Positions 12,285-23,674 of a stretch of 64,000 nucleotides of DNA are shown in pieces; the stretch's first letter is position 1, and every line of letters starts with the position of its first letter. This DNA is from Glycine soja (Eukaryota > Streptophyta > Magnoliopsida > Fabales > Fabaceae): the NCBI RefSeq assembly GCF_004193775.1, contig NC_041008.1, forward strand, positions 3,598,958 to 3,662,957, written 5' to 3'. A program made the translations under genes and the position numbers. A model generated the notes under the pieces. The model did no database searches and was not told where the DNA came from. It worked only from the letters and a program-made list of their open reading frames with translations.

Positions 12285-15200
12285 TTTGGTGGAGACTTGG
12301 AAAAAACCAGTTGCTCTCTTGTGAGAGGTTTTTGGGATTTGCAAGCTTTGCAAAATGACAAATTCCTTTGCGCTTTTACATGCATGCCCTTTTTTTTTTC
12401 CTGACCATCACATTTTCCACCTTTCCTCTCCTTCCAGTTTTGTTTAATAAGAGAAACTGTTGTATGATCTATATCATCCTGTCTTTATGGTCTCCACCAA
12501 TTTTTTCACGGGATAGGTACTTGAGTTTTATTTAAAAAAATTCTGTATAAATTAAAAAATCCTGTTGCATGTCACATAGAAATTTACCGAAATTATTTAC
12601 ACATAATAATCTTGAACTATATAATAATAATTTATTATTTTAGAAGATCAAAACTGCCTAAATTTTATAATTGTATTACCGTTACAATATTTTTATATGA
12701 TAAATATTTATTTATCTGTCAATGTTAGTGATTAGTTTGTTAATTTTTATCAATACAATAAATTTAAATTTATGATTTTTTTTTTCATTTTTTCCTTCTT
12801 TTCATCATCAAGTAAATCTTATAATTTTCAATCTCATAAATATTTTAGTAACGGCTGAATGATAGTTGTAAAAAGTAAAAATAAAAAAATAAAAAACTAC
12901 TTTGATTTATCATGTTTTATACAAGGATTAGGGTGACGGGAGTTACAGGTTCAGTTGGAAATGGGTGTGTGCAAGAAAAGTAAACCTCCCACCAACAAGT
13001 GACTTTCAAAGAGGCTTAAGAATTAAGAATAGAATAATATGAATTGAACTAAAAAATACCTTAAACTCAAATTTCATTTTCAAGAAAGTTGTTACTTTTT
13101 TTTACAACAAAATTTTCCGTTAGATTTAACAATTTCAAGTAATTAAGTCCAATATTATATAATAATAATAATATCAATAGAGGTACTGTCCAGGCTCCAG
13201 AGCCATGCAATCAAGTATCAACCACCATTTGTTGTAAAGCACTCTAGAAAGTCATAAGCACTATAACCTTATAATATTGGAATCTTTAATATTATATTAC
13301 AAAATGGAAAGAGATAATAATGAGGATATTTGTAGGATATGAAAAATTCTTTTGGTGGTTGGACCTGATATTTTATTTTCGTTCTTATTCTAAAAGTCTT
13401 GGAAGTATTTTACAACAATACAAGCTTTCCTTATTATGATAAAAAAGAATAAAACAGACCGAGGAACAAAAAAGAGTGTGATTACGTATTGTATTTGAAA
13501 TGAAATTAGGTATGTATGTTGGTTTTCTTGTTTTTGTTTGCTAATATCACGGCATTATAAAGAGCAACAAATTAAGGTGTTGGTTGGTTAGCAAGCCAGC
13601 AAGGATCGCATCAGTGAAATGCACTCAAACTGGGCAAATTCATCTACTTCCCAAACTACAAAGCATTGGTGCCCACACATCCTTGTCCCTCTTATGTATA
13701 TACTTTACTAGCTTTCTTTGGTACAGAGATACCATTAGCAAGGTTCTAAATGCATATGGGGCCTAGGAACCTCATCTAACACAGCACTGAAAACTCCAAT
13801 TATAGACTGTCAACTTCTCCAAAATTCAATTCCAAGGACAATTAATGAAATTTCTTACCATTAGTAAAGAATTTCTCTTATATACAAATGAATTTTGTAT
13901 ACAAAAATTTGTGGTATTTATGTGAGTCCACTGTAATTCAAATTCTACCGTGTGTATAATTAATCTATACTTACTAATAATAAAGGGAATATCCCATTTT
14001 GGTGTCAATAATAATAATAATAATCTGTGTGAATATTTAGAGCATACCTTATTCATGAAAACAATGAAACACTTGCATATGCAGAGTTTCTGAAGGGGAA
14101 ACATAGATGAGGATGTGTCATGGGCCATATGTGTGAGTACTGTTTGTGGTCCAACACATGTGTGAGTCATGGATCACAAGAGCCTCAGCAGAAGCCGAAT
14201 TCATGTACATTTCACATACCAGCCAGTGGTCCAGTAGCTCCATCCTATTCCCACTGATTAAGCCTGTGCTTGCTGTTGCTGAAACCACCTTCAATTTAAG
14301 CCAAGCCTTTTCATTCAACGTTTTTATTTGAATGGACACCATGGGTTTTCTGCTTGCAAAAGGTGATGATATTGTGCTATCAAGTTTAAAACGTTTCATG
14401 TGAACTATTAGAATCAAAATTTGTTTTTATCATAACTTCCTTGAAGATGTGTGACTGGATACATCTATGAGAAACTAAAGAGAAGGAATTCAAGAATGTG
14501 CCAGTGTTTATTTTGCTTTTGAAAAATGTGTCTAATTTTTTGTTTCATTAGTGAAACAAGAATTGGCCTCCTTATAATGTTGTTTGTAGTAAATCATACT
14601 CCTAATAATATCCTAAAAATCTTACAAGCAAATATGAGATATTATACTTATATATAGCTATTACATGAGATATTGTATATAGCAATGTTGCTGTTTCTGC
14701 AAAATTAGTTCCCTCCCCTAATAAAATGATGGTTTAATTAATAAGAATGGTACCAAATCTTTTTAACAGAATATTTCTAAACTGATCTTGTGCTTCTAAA
14801 GACTGGGATGGTGTCCAAGACAAGATTAGTTTTAGGGGCCTGGACCATCTTCTATAATAAGAAATGCATTAAATTTTAAGATCCCATATGGATTTGCTAA
14901 GTCTAAATCATGTGCCACCAAATGATGTAACGTACAAAATGTCAAAATCATTGTCAGTTCAATCAGAACTAGATAGAGCGCATTAAACAACTTATTTAAA
15001 CAGAGCATAAATGCTGTTTGAGAACTAATTAGCAGACATATATCAAACACTTAGGTATTGATTTTGTTTTTACATGTAGCATACGAAAAGTTGAAGGCTT
15101 AATCCTTGTTTGTACTCGTATACATACAGAAACAAAAAGATATGAAATTATGCATATTCATGTTCCTTCTGTTGCATTTTGCTCTTTAGTGAGGATAACT

Positions 15201-16470
15201 CATTCATTTACTGTGCGCGTGCGTGTGTTTTAACTATAACCTTTCAACGTGAATGAAGGATAATTTTATGTTTTTTCAAACTTCAATGTCTACGTACTTT
15301 TTTTAACAAAACTAAATTAAATGAGGTAGATCCTTTGATTCTACACACTCTATTCAAAACATTTATAAGCATAACTTCTTTTGTACTTAGCATAATATTG
15401 ATACCAAATATTTAGCGTCAGAAATATTAATTAATCTCTATTAGAGATTATGAGTGCAAAAAATATGAATATTTTTCTCCTAACATAATATATTTCATAC
15501 TTAAGATCAAGATTTGAGATTAAGGGACAGAAGTCATTACTACTTGTGTCAACCCTTGTTGATATTTGTAAACATATATGAAGATAAATTAATTGTGTTA
15601 ATTATGAAAGTTAATCCTTTGATTTATATTTTATATGCTGGTTGTGAAATAACCAAAAAAATGTATTGATCACATCTAGGTATTCTAGTTATAAACCATG
15701 TGCCATGAAAATATAATTATATAAAGGGTCATGTTAGTTCAACTATTATTGACTAGAGCATATAATAAGTAGCTTAGCATGTTAAGCAGAGCATATATTC
15801 TGTTTGGGAACTGATTAGTAGACAAAGCATAAACCACTTACTGGGGTAGTGATTCTGCTGCATATATTTTAGGGGCAAATCTTCCTCCCTGCTGATTATG
15901 TCCATACAATCAACAACAGGCATGCATCTTGGATATTTGTATTTTATTTTAATGGCTAATTTTTGTAATGTGATTAAAATGCTCATTGCCTTTTCTTTTC
16001 TTTTTTCTTTTCCTTTTCTCATAATTATACTTTGTTTGAATATTCAATAGTGAAGAGCGAAAGAGAGTAATAAGGAGTAAAGTGGAACGGATTAATATAT
16101 GTGCGATCATGCCAACATTAACGTACTGGGATCCCATCATAATGGATTAAAATGGAATAGAATAAAAATGTTATTTCTTTGTTTAAATAAATTATGATGG
16201 GATAAAACATTTTTTATTCCATGATTTTTAGTAAGTAAATAGAATAAAATGGGTTGTGATTTTATTATTCCTATCTTACCCTCATTATAACATTTTAAAA
16301 AATAATAACAATCCTATTTTTGAATAAACTATATTATATAGTCATAAAATAATGTACTTAGATGGTCAGACGAGACATCTCATAAGTCATAACTCATTCA
16401 CTCGTCACAAATCCTATAATCAAAAGAACTGGCCTTATATTATAACCACAAAAAAAAAAAAAAAACTAGT
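12285..16470. other. Spacer, no gene recognised
   Basis: Mostly AT-rich. A stretch of higher complexity at about 14060-14340 carries a 99-codon minus-strand frame and an overlapping 114-codon one, but neither resembles a protein I know. I leave it as possible non-coding or decayed sequence. Confidence 0.5.
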
Positions 16471-16479
16471 CTCATTCTT

Positions 16480-16672
16480 GAAAATTTCTTTGTACACCCA
16501 ACATTTTTTTTTACACTCAACACTTTTTTGTTTTTTTTTAAATTATCCTTGCTAATAAACTAATTCATAATTTGTAACAGACTTATGGATTTATAATGTT
16601 TTACAAGAAATTTTGGAAAAACAAAAAAGTGTTGGATGTACAAGAGAAACGTTGGGTGCACAAAGAATTCCA
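16480..16672. mobile_element. MITE with 9 bp target duplication
   Basis: A 193 bp element with inverted arms of about 50 bp: left gaaaatttctttgtacaccc and right, reversed, tggaattctttgtgcaccca, both continuing into AACRTTT and a CAACACTTTTTTGTTTT block. The flanking repeats CTCATTCTT (16471-16479 and 16673-16681) are identical over 9 bp, pointing to a Mutator-like origin. Confidence 0.75.
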
Positions 16673-16747
16673 CTCATTCTTTCATAATTGAGTCATTGGT
16701 CCAAATATTCTACAATGGCCCAACGCAGTGTGTTATTTGTAATGGGG

Positions 16748-16916
16748 TATTGCTTCCTGCACCTCCAAGTTGCTTCCTACACCCTTTTTGAAATGTTTTT
16801 TTAACCTTTTGGATCGGCCATTCGTTCCAGAAGTCAAAATCTATAACCATTTCAGAAGCCAAAAAAGAGATTAAAAAAAGCAATCTGGAGGTGCAGAAAA
16901 CAATAGTCTTTATAAT
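16748..16916. mobile_element. Second MITE-like inverted repeat next to the first
   Basis: The left end tattgcttcctgcacctcca matches the reverse complement of the right end, ctattgttttctgcacctcca, over about 20 bp and continues weakly inward. The total is about 170 bp. No certain target duplication was found. It lies only about 70 bp from the preceding MITE. Confidence 0.5.
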
Positions 16917-17790
16917 CTACAACATGAGAGGGTTTAGGTTACTAGGGCCATGCAAATTGAGTCATGATCATAGGATAAAATATACTTGTGATTTTTAATA
17001 AATAATAAAATATTTAAATTTTGTATTTATTTCTTAATATTTTTTTTTTGTTTTTGTTTCTTGATAAAAAAAAAATTTATTCTTCAATTTTTTTTTTAAT
17101 TCTTGATAAATTAGAAAATTTTATATTTACTTTTTGATAAAAAAAATTTATTTTTTATTGATAGTTGACTAATAACAAATGAAATAACACAAAATTCGTT
17201 AATTTATTATAGACTAAAAAAAGTGTCAAAAAGATCAAAAATAAAATTATTATTTTATGATAGATTCAATGTAAAAAAAATTATTAAAAAATAAACATAA
17301 AATTCAAATATTTATTAGAAATTAAAAATATATTTTAACTTTTTTTTAATCAGCAGCAAAAGAGATAAAGGATAAAGGGGTAACTAACCCTTACAAAACT
17401 ATGAAAGGTTAAACATAATTTATGATTGATGGAACTGCTTGCATAAATTTAAATGTTCAAGTTAAGAAAGGTTAAACAAATTATAAGCCAAGGAGAGAGT
17501 TCTACTTGGCGTATAGTTTAACTTGTATTTACTGGAGTCAGCTCAGACGATTATCATTAAAAAAAAATAACCTTTTACAATTTTTAGTAATATTGACCTA
17601 TACAATTTTTAGGTACTCAGTACTCACATATTACGCTTATAACTATAAGGGACCAAAAGAGGGAAGAAGGTCTTATTTAAATCTGTTTAAAAAAAAACAT
17701 GAAATAGAGCATAAAGTGCATGTAGGATTAGTATCTGATTCTGACACGTACAGAGAAGAAGGGACCTAGACTTTCCACAACTATCCAGAG
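16917..17790. other. AT-rich spacer, no gene seen
   Basis: Low-complexity A/T runs. The 87-codon frame at 17506-17769 has no recognisable domain and no support. Confidence 0.5.
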
Positions 17791-17792
17791 AA

Positions 17793-17890
17793 TACCACGT
17801 GGTAGCAAAAATGAAGAGGATGTTTCCAGAACGTGTGGACAATCACTCTCTAACTTTCTTCACTCTTCACAAATTTCTTCTATTTATATT
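17793..17890 (+). promoter_or_regulatory. Small heat shock gene promoter: G-box palindrome, heat shock element, TATA
   Basis: A perfect 12 bp palindrome TACCACGTGGTA (17793-17804) contains a G-box. A heat shock element core TTCcaGAA lies at 17824-17831, and the in-phase preceding unit GAT is one base from GAA. A TATA-like tatttatatttcc begins at 17881. The order and spacing fit an HSF-driven promoter. Confidence 0.6.
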
Positions 17891-18163
17891 TCCTCCATAA
17901 CTCACTCCTAAACAATCATATCATCAGTTATCTAGATAATCTTCATCTAAACATAAAAGTCACTTTCCCCTGCTAGATTCTCGCTAGTACAATCATAGGT
18001 TAGTAATCCGTCCCATGATGTTTTGTTTTTTCTTTTTGTTCTGGGGTTCTGTGTCTTTCGTTAGATGTTCTGGTATTTGCTAAGTGTGTTCCTTTAGCTG
18101 ATGTGTGTATTTTTGTGGTGAGTTCAGAATCCGAGTTTTTGTGGGTTGCATTGTTGTGAGAAG

Positions 18164-18739
18164 ATGAGAAGAGTTGGTGGTGATGTTTTGAACGTGGATT
18201 TGGCTGCTGCAGTGAACAACCTCTTCAATCTTCCTGAAACTATGGAGAAGTTCATGTTTCCTTCTTCTCGTGCTCATGATCACCACCATGAAACCAGAGG
18301 GGTCTCTAGCATCATTCCAGTGGACATTTTGGACACTCCCAAGGAGTATACATTCTTTATGGATGTTCCTGGTCTCTCCAAGTCTGAAATTCAGGTACAT
18401 ACGTGATGTCTCACTCCAATATTCTTTTCTTCCCCTCCATTAATGTTATGGTGCATTGGCATGTGTGTATTTGTTTTGTAGGTGACGGTTGAAGATGAGA
18501 ACACACTTGTTATAAGAAGCAATGGGAAGAGGAAGCGTCAAGATGGAGAGGATGAAGGGTGCAAGTATCTTAGGTTGGAGAGGAGAGGGCCTCAGAATTT
18601 GCAGAGGAAGTTTCGTTTGCCTGAGAATGCTAATGTGTCAGCCATTACAGCTAAATGCGAAAATGGGGTTCTCACTGTGGTTGTTGAGAAGCATCCTCCT
18701 CCCCAAAAATCAAAAACTGTTGAAGTTGCCATTGCTTGA
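18164..18739 (+). CDS. Class III small heat shock protein (HSP20), 2 exons
   Basis: Exons 18164-18394 and 18482-18739, phase 0 GT-AG intron, 162 aa. The N-terminal arm contains [19 protein letters not shown], and the alpha-crystallin domain runs from about residue 50 ([20 protein letters not shown]) to VEK147. The consensus motifs [12 protein letters not shown] and [10 protein letters not shown] (GVL at 139-141) are intact. A basic GKRKRQ at 92-97 could be a nuclear localisation signal. The intron within the domain and the close similarity to Arabidopsis HSP17.4-CIII place it in class III, which is nuclear/cytosolic; classes I and II are usually intronless. sHSPs are ATP-independent holdases for unfolding proteins. 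The leader upstream is about 250 nt and T-rich around 18005-18127, so a 5' UTR intron is possible. Confidence 0.92.
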
Positions 18740-19288
18740 GCACCCATGATTTTTTTAGTTTAGTTTGCTTTTGTTGTTGGCTTGGCAGCTAATATTAATT
18801 GGCAATGTAAAAAGTGTTTATAGTATGTATGTGCTTTTGAATATGAAATTTGATTAATGACAGTTCACTTCTCTCTCTTTTTTCTATCATAATTGTATCA
18901 TTTATTATTTTTATACTTCTTTTACTAGGTGGTGATATGTATTAATATTTTTTTTTATCAAATTATAGCTTGCTACAAGATAAATAACCATCAAGGAGAA
19001 TAGATAAATAACAAAAGTATATTCTCACAATCTTAGATAAATAGTTGAATAATACGCAAGACATTTTTGAAATACTAATTAAAATTTGATTCTTAGTTGA
19101 CAAAAATGGTACACTGCCCAAAAGATGGATCCAAATCCAAATTAAATAAATCGATGAATACAGGGGGCCATCAAATTCAACAGCCACAAGTAAAAATGGT
19201 ACATAGTATACTTCCTGGCTGATTTGAGATTCTCAAAAAATTGTTGATGCTTTGCCATAGCCGTCTATTATTTTGGGGATTCAGCTTA
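18740..19288. other. Convergent 3' spacer between the HSP20 and SWA2 genes
   Basis: Short AT-rich spacer holding both 3' ends. Nothing else was recognised. Confidence 0.7.
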
Positions 19289-22200
19289 TTACGTTTTTCT
19301 TTTCTTAGACTTTGATTTGTTTTTCTTGGAGGAAGGTTTCTTCTCAGTATGGTCATCATCTTCCATTAGATGCTCAAACTCTTCATAACTTGCAAATGGA
19401 GACACACCACTCTTACCACCCCTTTTATGTTTTCGTTTTCTTTTGCCAACTTCCTCCTCATCAGCATCAGAGGCATCATCAACATCTCCAACCTGAATAT
19501 CAATGTTGTCGTCGTCGTCATCATCAATTGGAGCATCATCAGTCTCTTCCTCATCAATATCAGAGGATATATCTATATCCATCTCCGAATTAATCTCTGC
19601 ATCACTAACATCACCAATCAAGTCCTCATCTTCCTCATCGGCTACTTCATCCAAATCATCATAATCATAGTCACTGTCTGGTCCCAAAGTTGGATCAGTG
19701 GAATCCAACAGATTCTCAATCTCTTCATTGTCACTCTCATCCCCACCATCAACTTCACCATCATCAACATCAAACAACTCCTCAGCTGCTTCCTCATCAG
19801 CTGACTTCTTTTTCTTTTTCTTCGGTTTAGAAGACAAACTCATTTTGTTTGTGTAGAACTTGTGGAAGACGAGATCCTCAGGAGGTACATCTTCCTCAGC
19901 TAGTGAAAGAATTTCTGCTCCAATCAATTGGTTGTTAACATCCATCTGCAAAATAAAGAAAAAAGTTAACAAGCTAAATCAGAAAGCTGGAAAATGGTGC
20001 ATTGTTGAAAAAGCGGGCATATAAAAATGGTTGATTAGAAAGTCGAAATTTTTACCTGCTTGGCAGGTTCAATCTGAGAACCACCATGCCATGTGCTTTG
20101 TTTCGCTTTCTTCTCCATGAATTTGTCTAGGAAAGCAGTCATAGAGAGGTCATTTAAGGGATTTCCGTTATAGACAATGTTGGCCCCAGAAAGAAGAGTT
20201 TTGGCCATAGTAGCAACTGAAGGGTGTGCATGTGAAGCAAGCACCATTAACTCCCACCAACTTACACGGTCTGCATTGCTGTTGGGATGGACAAAATATG
20301 TAAATTTACATGTATAAAGAAAATAAGATCACGAACAAAGATATGACTCCTCTAAACTGTGAAAATGCACTTAAAAAAGATAAAGTAAACTTACAACAAC
20401 TGATTAGAAAGTTAAAAATACATGCATCACAAATTCTAAAGTGATTAGATTTTTCAATAACGAGTTCTGAGTAAGTAAATTTTATTCTCTAAACTGCTAC
20501 CCCTCACTTTGAAGGAGTCAAATTCAAGTTCAACAAAAAAGATATAAATACGATTGACATATAAATACCCTTTTTATGTTGTACACTTGTACTTTTGTTG
20601 TCAGAAGACATATACATGAAATTGCTTTGGACAAACAATTGCGGAAATCTTGTATATATGATATCTGAAATTATGATTAGTGTGAAAGCAAATTAAGTAA
20701 ATTACCAGTACAAAGGCTCTCTGTGTCGTGGATCATAGCCTCCAGGAAGGGAAGACTTGGGAGATAATTGTGACTGCTGACCTTTATCAGATACAGATTT
20801 TGATTTTTTTTGTTTCTCGTGTTCTTTTTCATTCTTTGCAAGCAAAAAATCTGCATCCTCTGAAGCATCATCATCCGAATCATCATCTTCAGAAGATGCT
20901 GGAAGATCATCTTCACTTTCAGAAGAACTGGTGTCAGAATTGGCATCCTCACCATTCTGAACAACTCCAATATCATTGTTCTGATTATTTGATAGACTGT
21001 TAGGCTCATTATCAGTTTCTATCACATCTTCAAAGTGTTCAAGTTCCTCATCAACAGACTCGTTCTGCAACACCATGTTCCTATAAGACAAGTGAAGAGA
21101 AGATGATTTTTATGATTAAAAAAAACTGTACTTAGCAAAATTATCGGTGCAGAGAAACAATGTAGAGATAATAGATATGTTTTATGCCCAATGGATATAA
21201 ATCTTCAACACACAATTATAAAATGTAGTAGTAACAATAGCAACGACACAGAAAAAGTAATTACCATAAAGGTGGTCTGGCTTTAAGGAGTTCAGAAAGA
21301 AGGAAAAGACATGCGCAAGCATATTGTGGTGGCTGCTGAAGTGCGATCTGAACAAACAAAAATCAGTTGTGGTATCAATAAAATGAAAAGGGTAGGGAAA
21401 GTGCAGCTTAATAATCACCTGCAATAGACGTTTAGAAAATGCAGCTACACGCCTTAAATTAACATCCCTTTTCATTGCTCTGAGAAGAAGTGCAATAAAC
21501 ATTTCTGCCTGAGGACAGACACGTTAGAAATTTCTACAGATGATTGAAGAACAGCATAAGCACATGCATTTCTTATCACCAAGGCAAATGTAAAAAGAGT
21601 TTGCTTGCCTTGGATGTATACATGGCAGCCGGAAGCAAAAGTTTAGAGTACAAAGCACGGTAAAACCGATCACTGGCTATCTGATTTTTGGATGAAATTT
21701 TATCAAGAAGCATCAGTGCTTGAACTCCAACATTGAAATTCTTTGAATGAACCTGAAAGTTTGCAGTTTGACTTAAAATATATAGAACCAAATCAGGTTA
21801 CAAACTTACAATGAACATGTATGCTAGCCATCTGTAACATACAGCACAGAGTGCAACTATGCTAACAAATTGGTAATTACCAATTGGAAAAGTACTGGTG
21901 TTTGAATGTCAACAATGTCATCAGCTTCATTACTTGAGACAAAAGGAAATGCTCTATTCACTCCCTGTACAATAAACAAAAACCCAGATTATGATGGAAT
22001 TTGACATGATAAAAAAAACAACCACAATCATTATGATCAATATCAGTTCATAAATATTTAAAGGTATTATTATCATACTTACAGTTAGGAGAGATGATAG
22101 AAGACGAGAGTCCAATTCCACATGTGATTCTGATGACTCTCTTGATTTTTCTTCTTTTGGATTTGCCTTGCTGCTTTTATCAAATTTTTGGTTGCTGCTT

Positions 22201-23638
22201 GTGCCAGAAATTAAAACCTGAAGATCTCTAATTGTAAATCTTTTCCCCATTTAACTATTTTTTAACTCATGTAAAAGAACCAAACATCATCATGATATTT
22301 CAGTTCAACATAAGCTTAAAGAATCAAGGATCCTAGGGAAAGTCAATACCTTAAACAATGCAAAATATACATCTATAAGACGTTTCGCCACTTTTGGTCC
22401 ATCTCCTTTATTTGTGAGACGAATTTGGCTCAAGAAGTTAACCTAAAAGTGTAGAAAAAGCCGTCAATGAGATTCTTCAGTCAGACAATGTCTAAATGGA
22501 TTTTGATAGATCATAGAGCCAAAAATCTAATTTCCAAAAGTCACCTAAAATGAAGGGGTACTTCTGCAACTGCAGAAAAGTGATTTCAAACATATATTTT
22601 TGCAATACAGAATATTGTCATTGTTCATGAAACAAGGAGAGAAAAAAATTACAGTGCATTTTATTTGCAGTGATGTAAGGAAAACAGTGAGGAAAAAATT
22701 TAGGACATACGGCATGGTACTGTGAACGTGGTCCTAAATGAGGCCGAAAGAGAAAAGAATCCACCTCGTTAATAACCACAGCCTGTAATGAAAAAACATG
22801 AATTAACAAGAATCAACGACACTATTAATGCCTAAAACAAATTAGGAGGTATATAGGAGCCTTAATGTCAAGAATGTATCATGTATGTAATGTAATTGCC
22901 AAAAAAATAGAATGGAACCCCAAATTGGAAATAGTCATAACTTCTAAAAAGGAAAATGAAATAAATGAAATCATAGCAGACATCTCTTCAAAAAAAAAAA
23001 AGAAATCATAGCAGACATGAAAGTTTTTCGACTTGTAATGTTCCTTCAAGTATATATCAAATTATCAATTCATAGATAAACTTCAAATATTGGTTCAAAC
23101 ATCAACTATAGATACTCACAGAACTAAAAGTACAAAGGTTGAATGTTGATACCTTCATGTTTGGGTGGTCAGACAAAAGGTTGGACAAGTGAAAGTCAGC
23201 ATTAGATGCTGCCTTATTATCTGGATCCCCAAGCTGAAGTGATACCAAAGCCACCACCCACCAACAAAGCAAAAGAGAGAAAGGCCACAGTAAAATAGAA
23301 CAGTCTTAGTAACAACAGCTTGTAGTAGTTCTAGTGAGCTCACTAACCACCTATTGTAACTAGACCAAATGAAGATCAAAAACAATAAATTCAGACAGGT
23401 AATAGCTCATTGTTAACTCACTTTATTCACAAGTGCAGAAAGTAGCCTGCGTTCTTGCTCTGACTTCCGACTCAGTAGCACATATATGGCCTGCACACAT
23501 ATGTTGATATATATCCTCCAGTGGTCAAGACAAAATGTTTATTAAGTTGATAATATTTGCAAACCTTATGTTATAGAAATGTCAAGTCACTTTGTAACTT
23601 GAAAGGGTGAATATCAAGTCAAGTCTAAAATGGGAACC

Positions 23639-23674
<36 letters not shown>

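Noticed and set aside
14118..14417. 99-codon minus-strand frame in a more complex stretch
   Set aside because: No recognisable family and no splice partners found. It could be a non-coding transcript, but nothing in the sequence decides this.
19370..19804. 144-codon plus-strand frame
   Set aside because: Antisense shadow of the Asp/Glu-rich SWA2 tail; Ile/Asn-rich with no domain.
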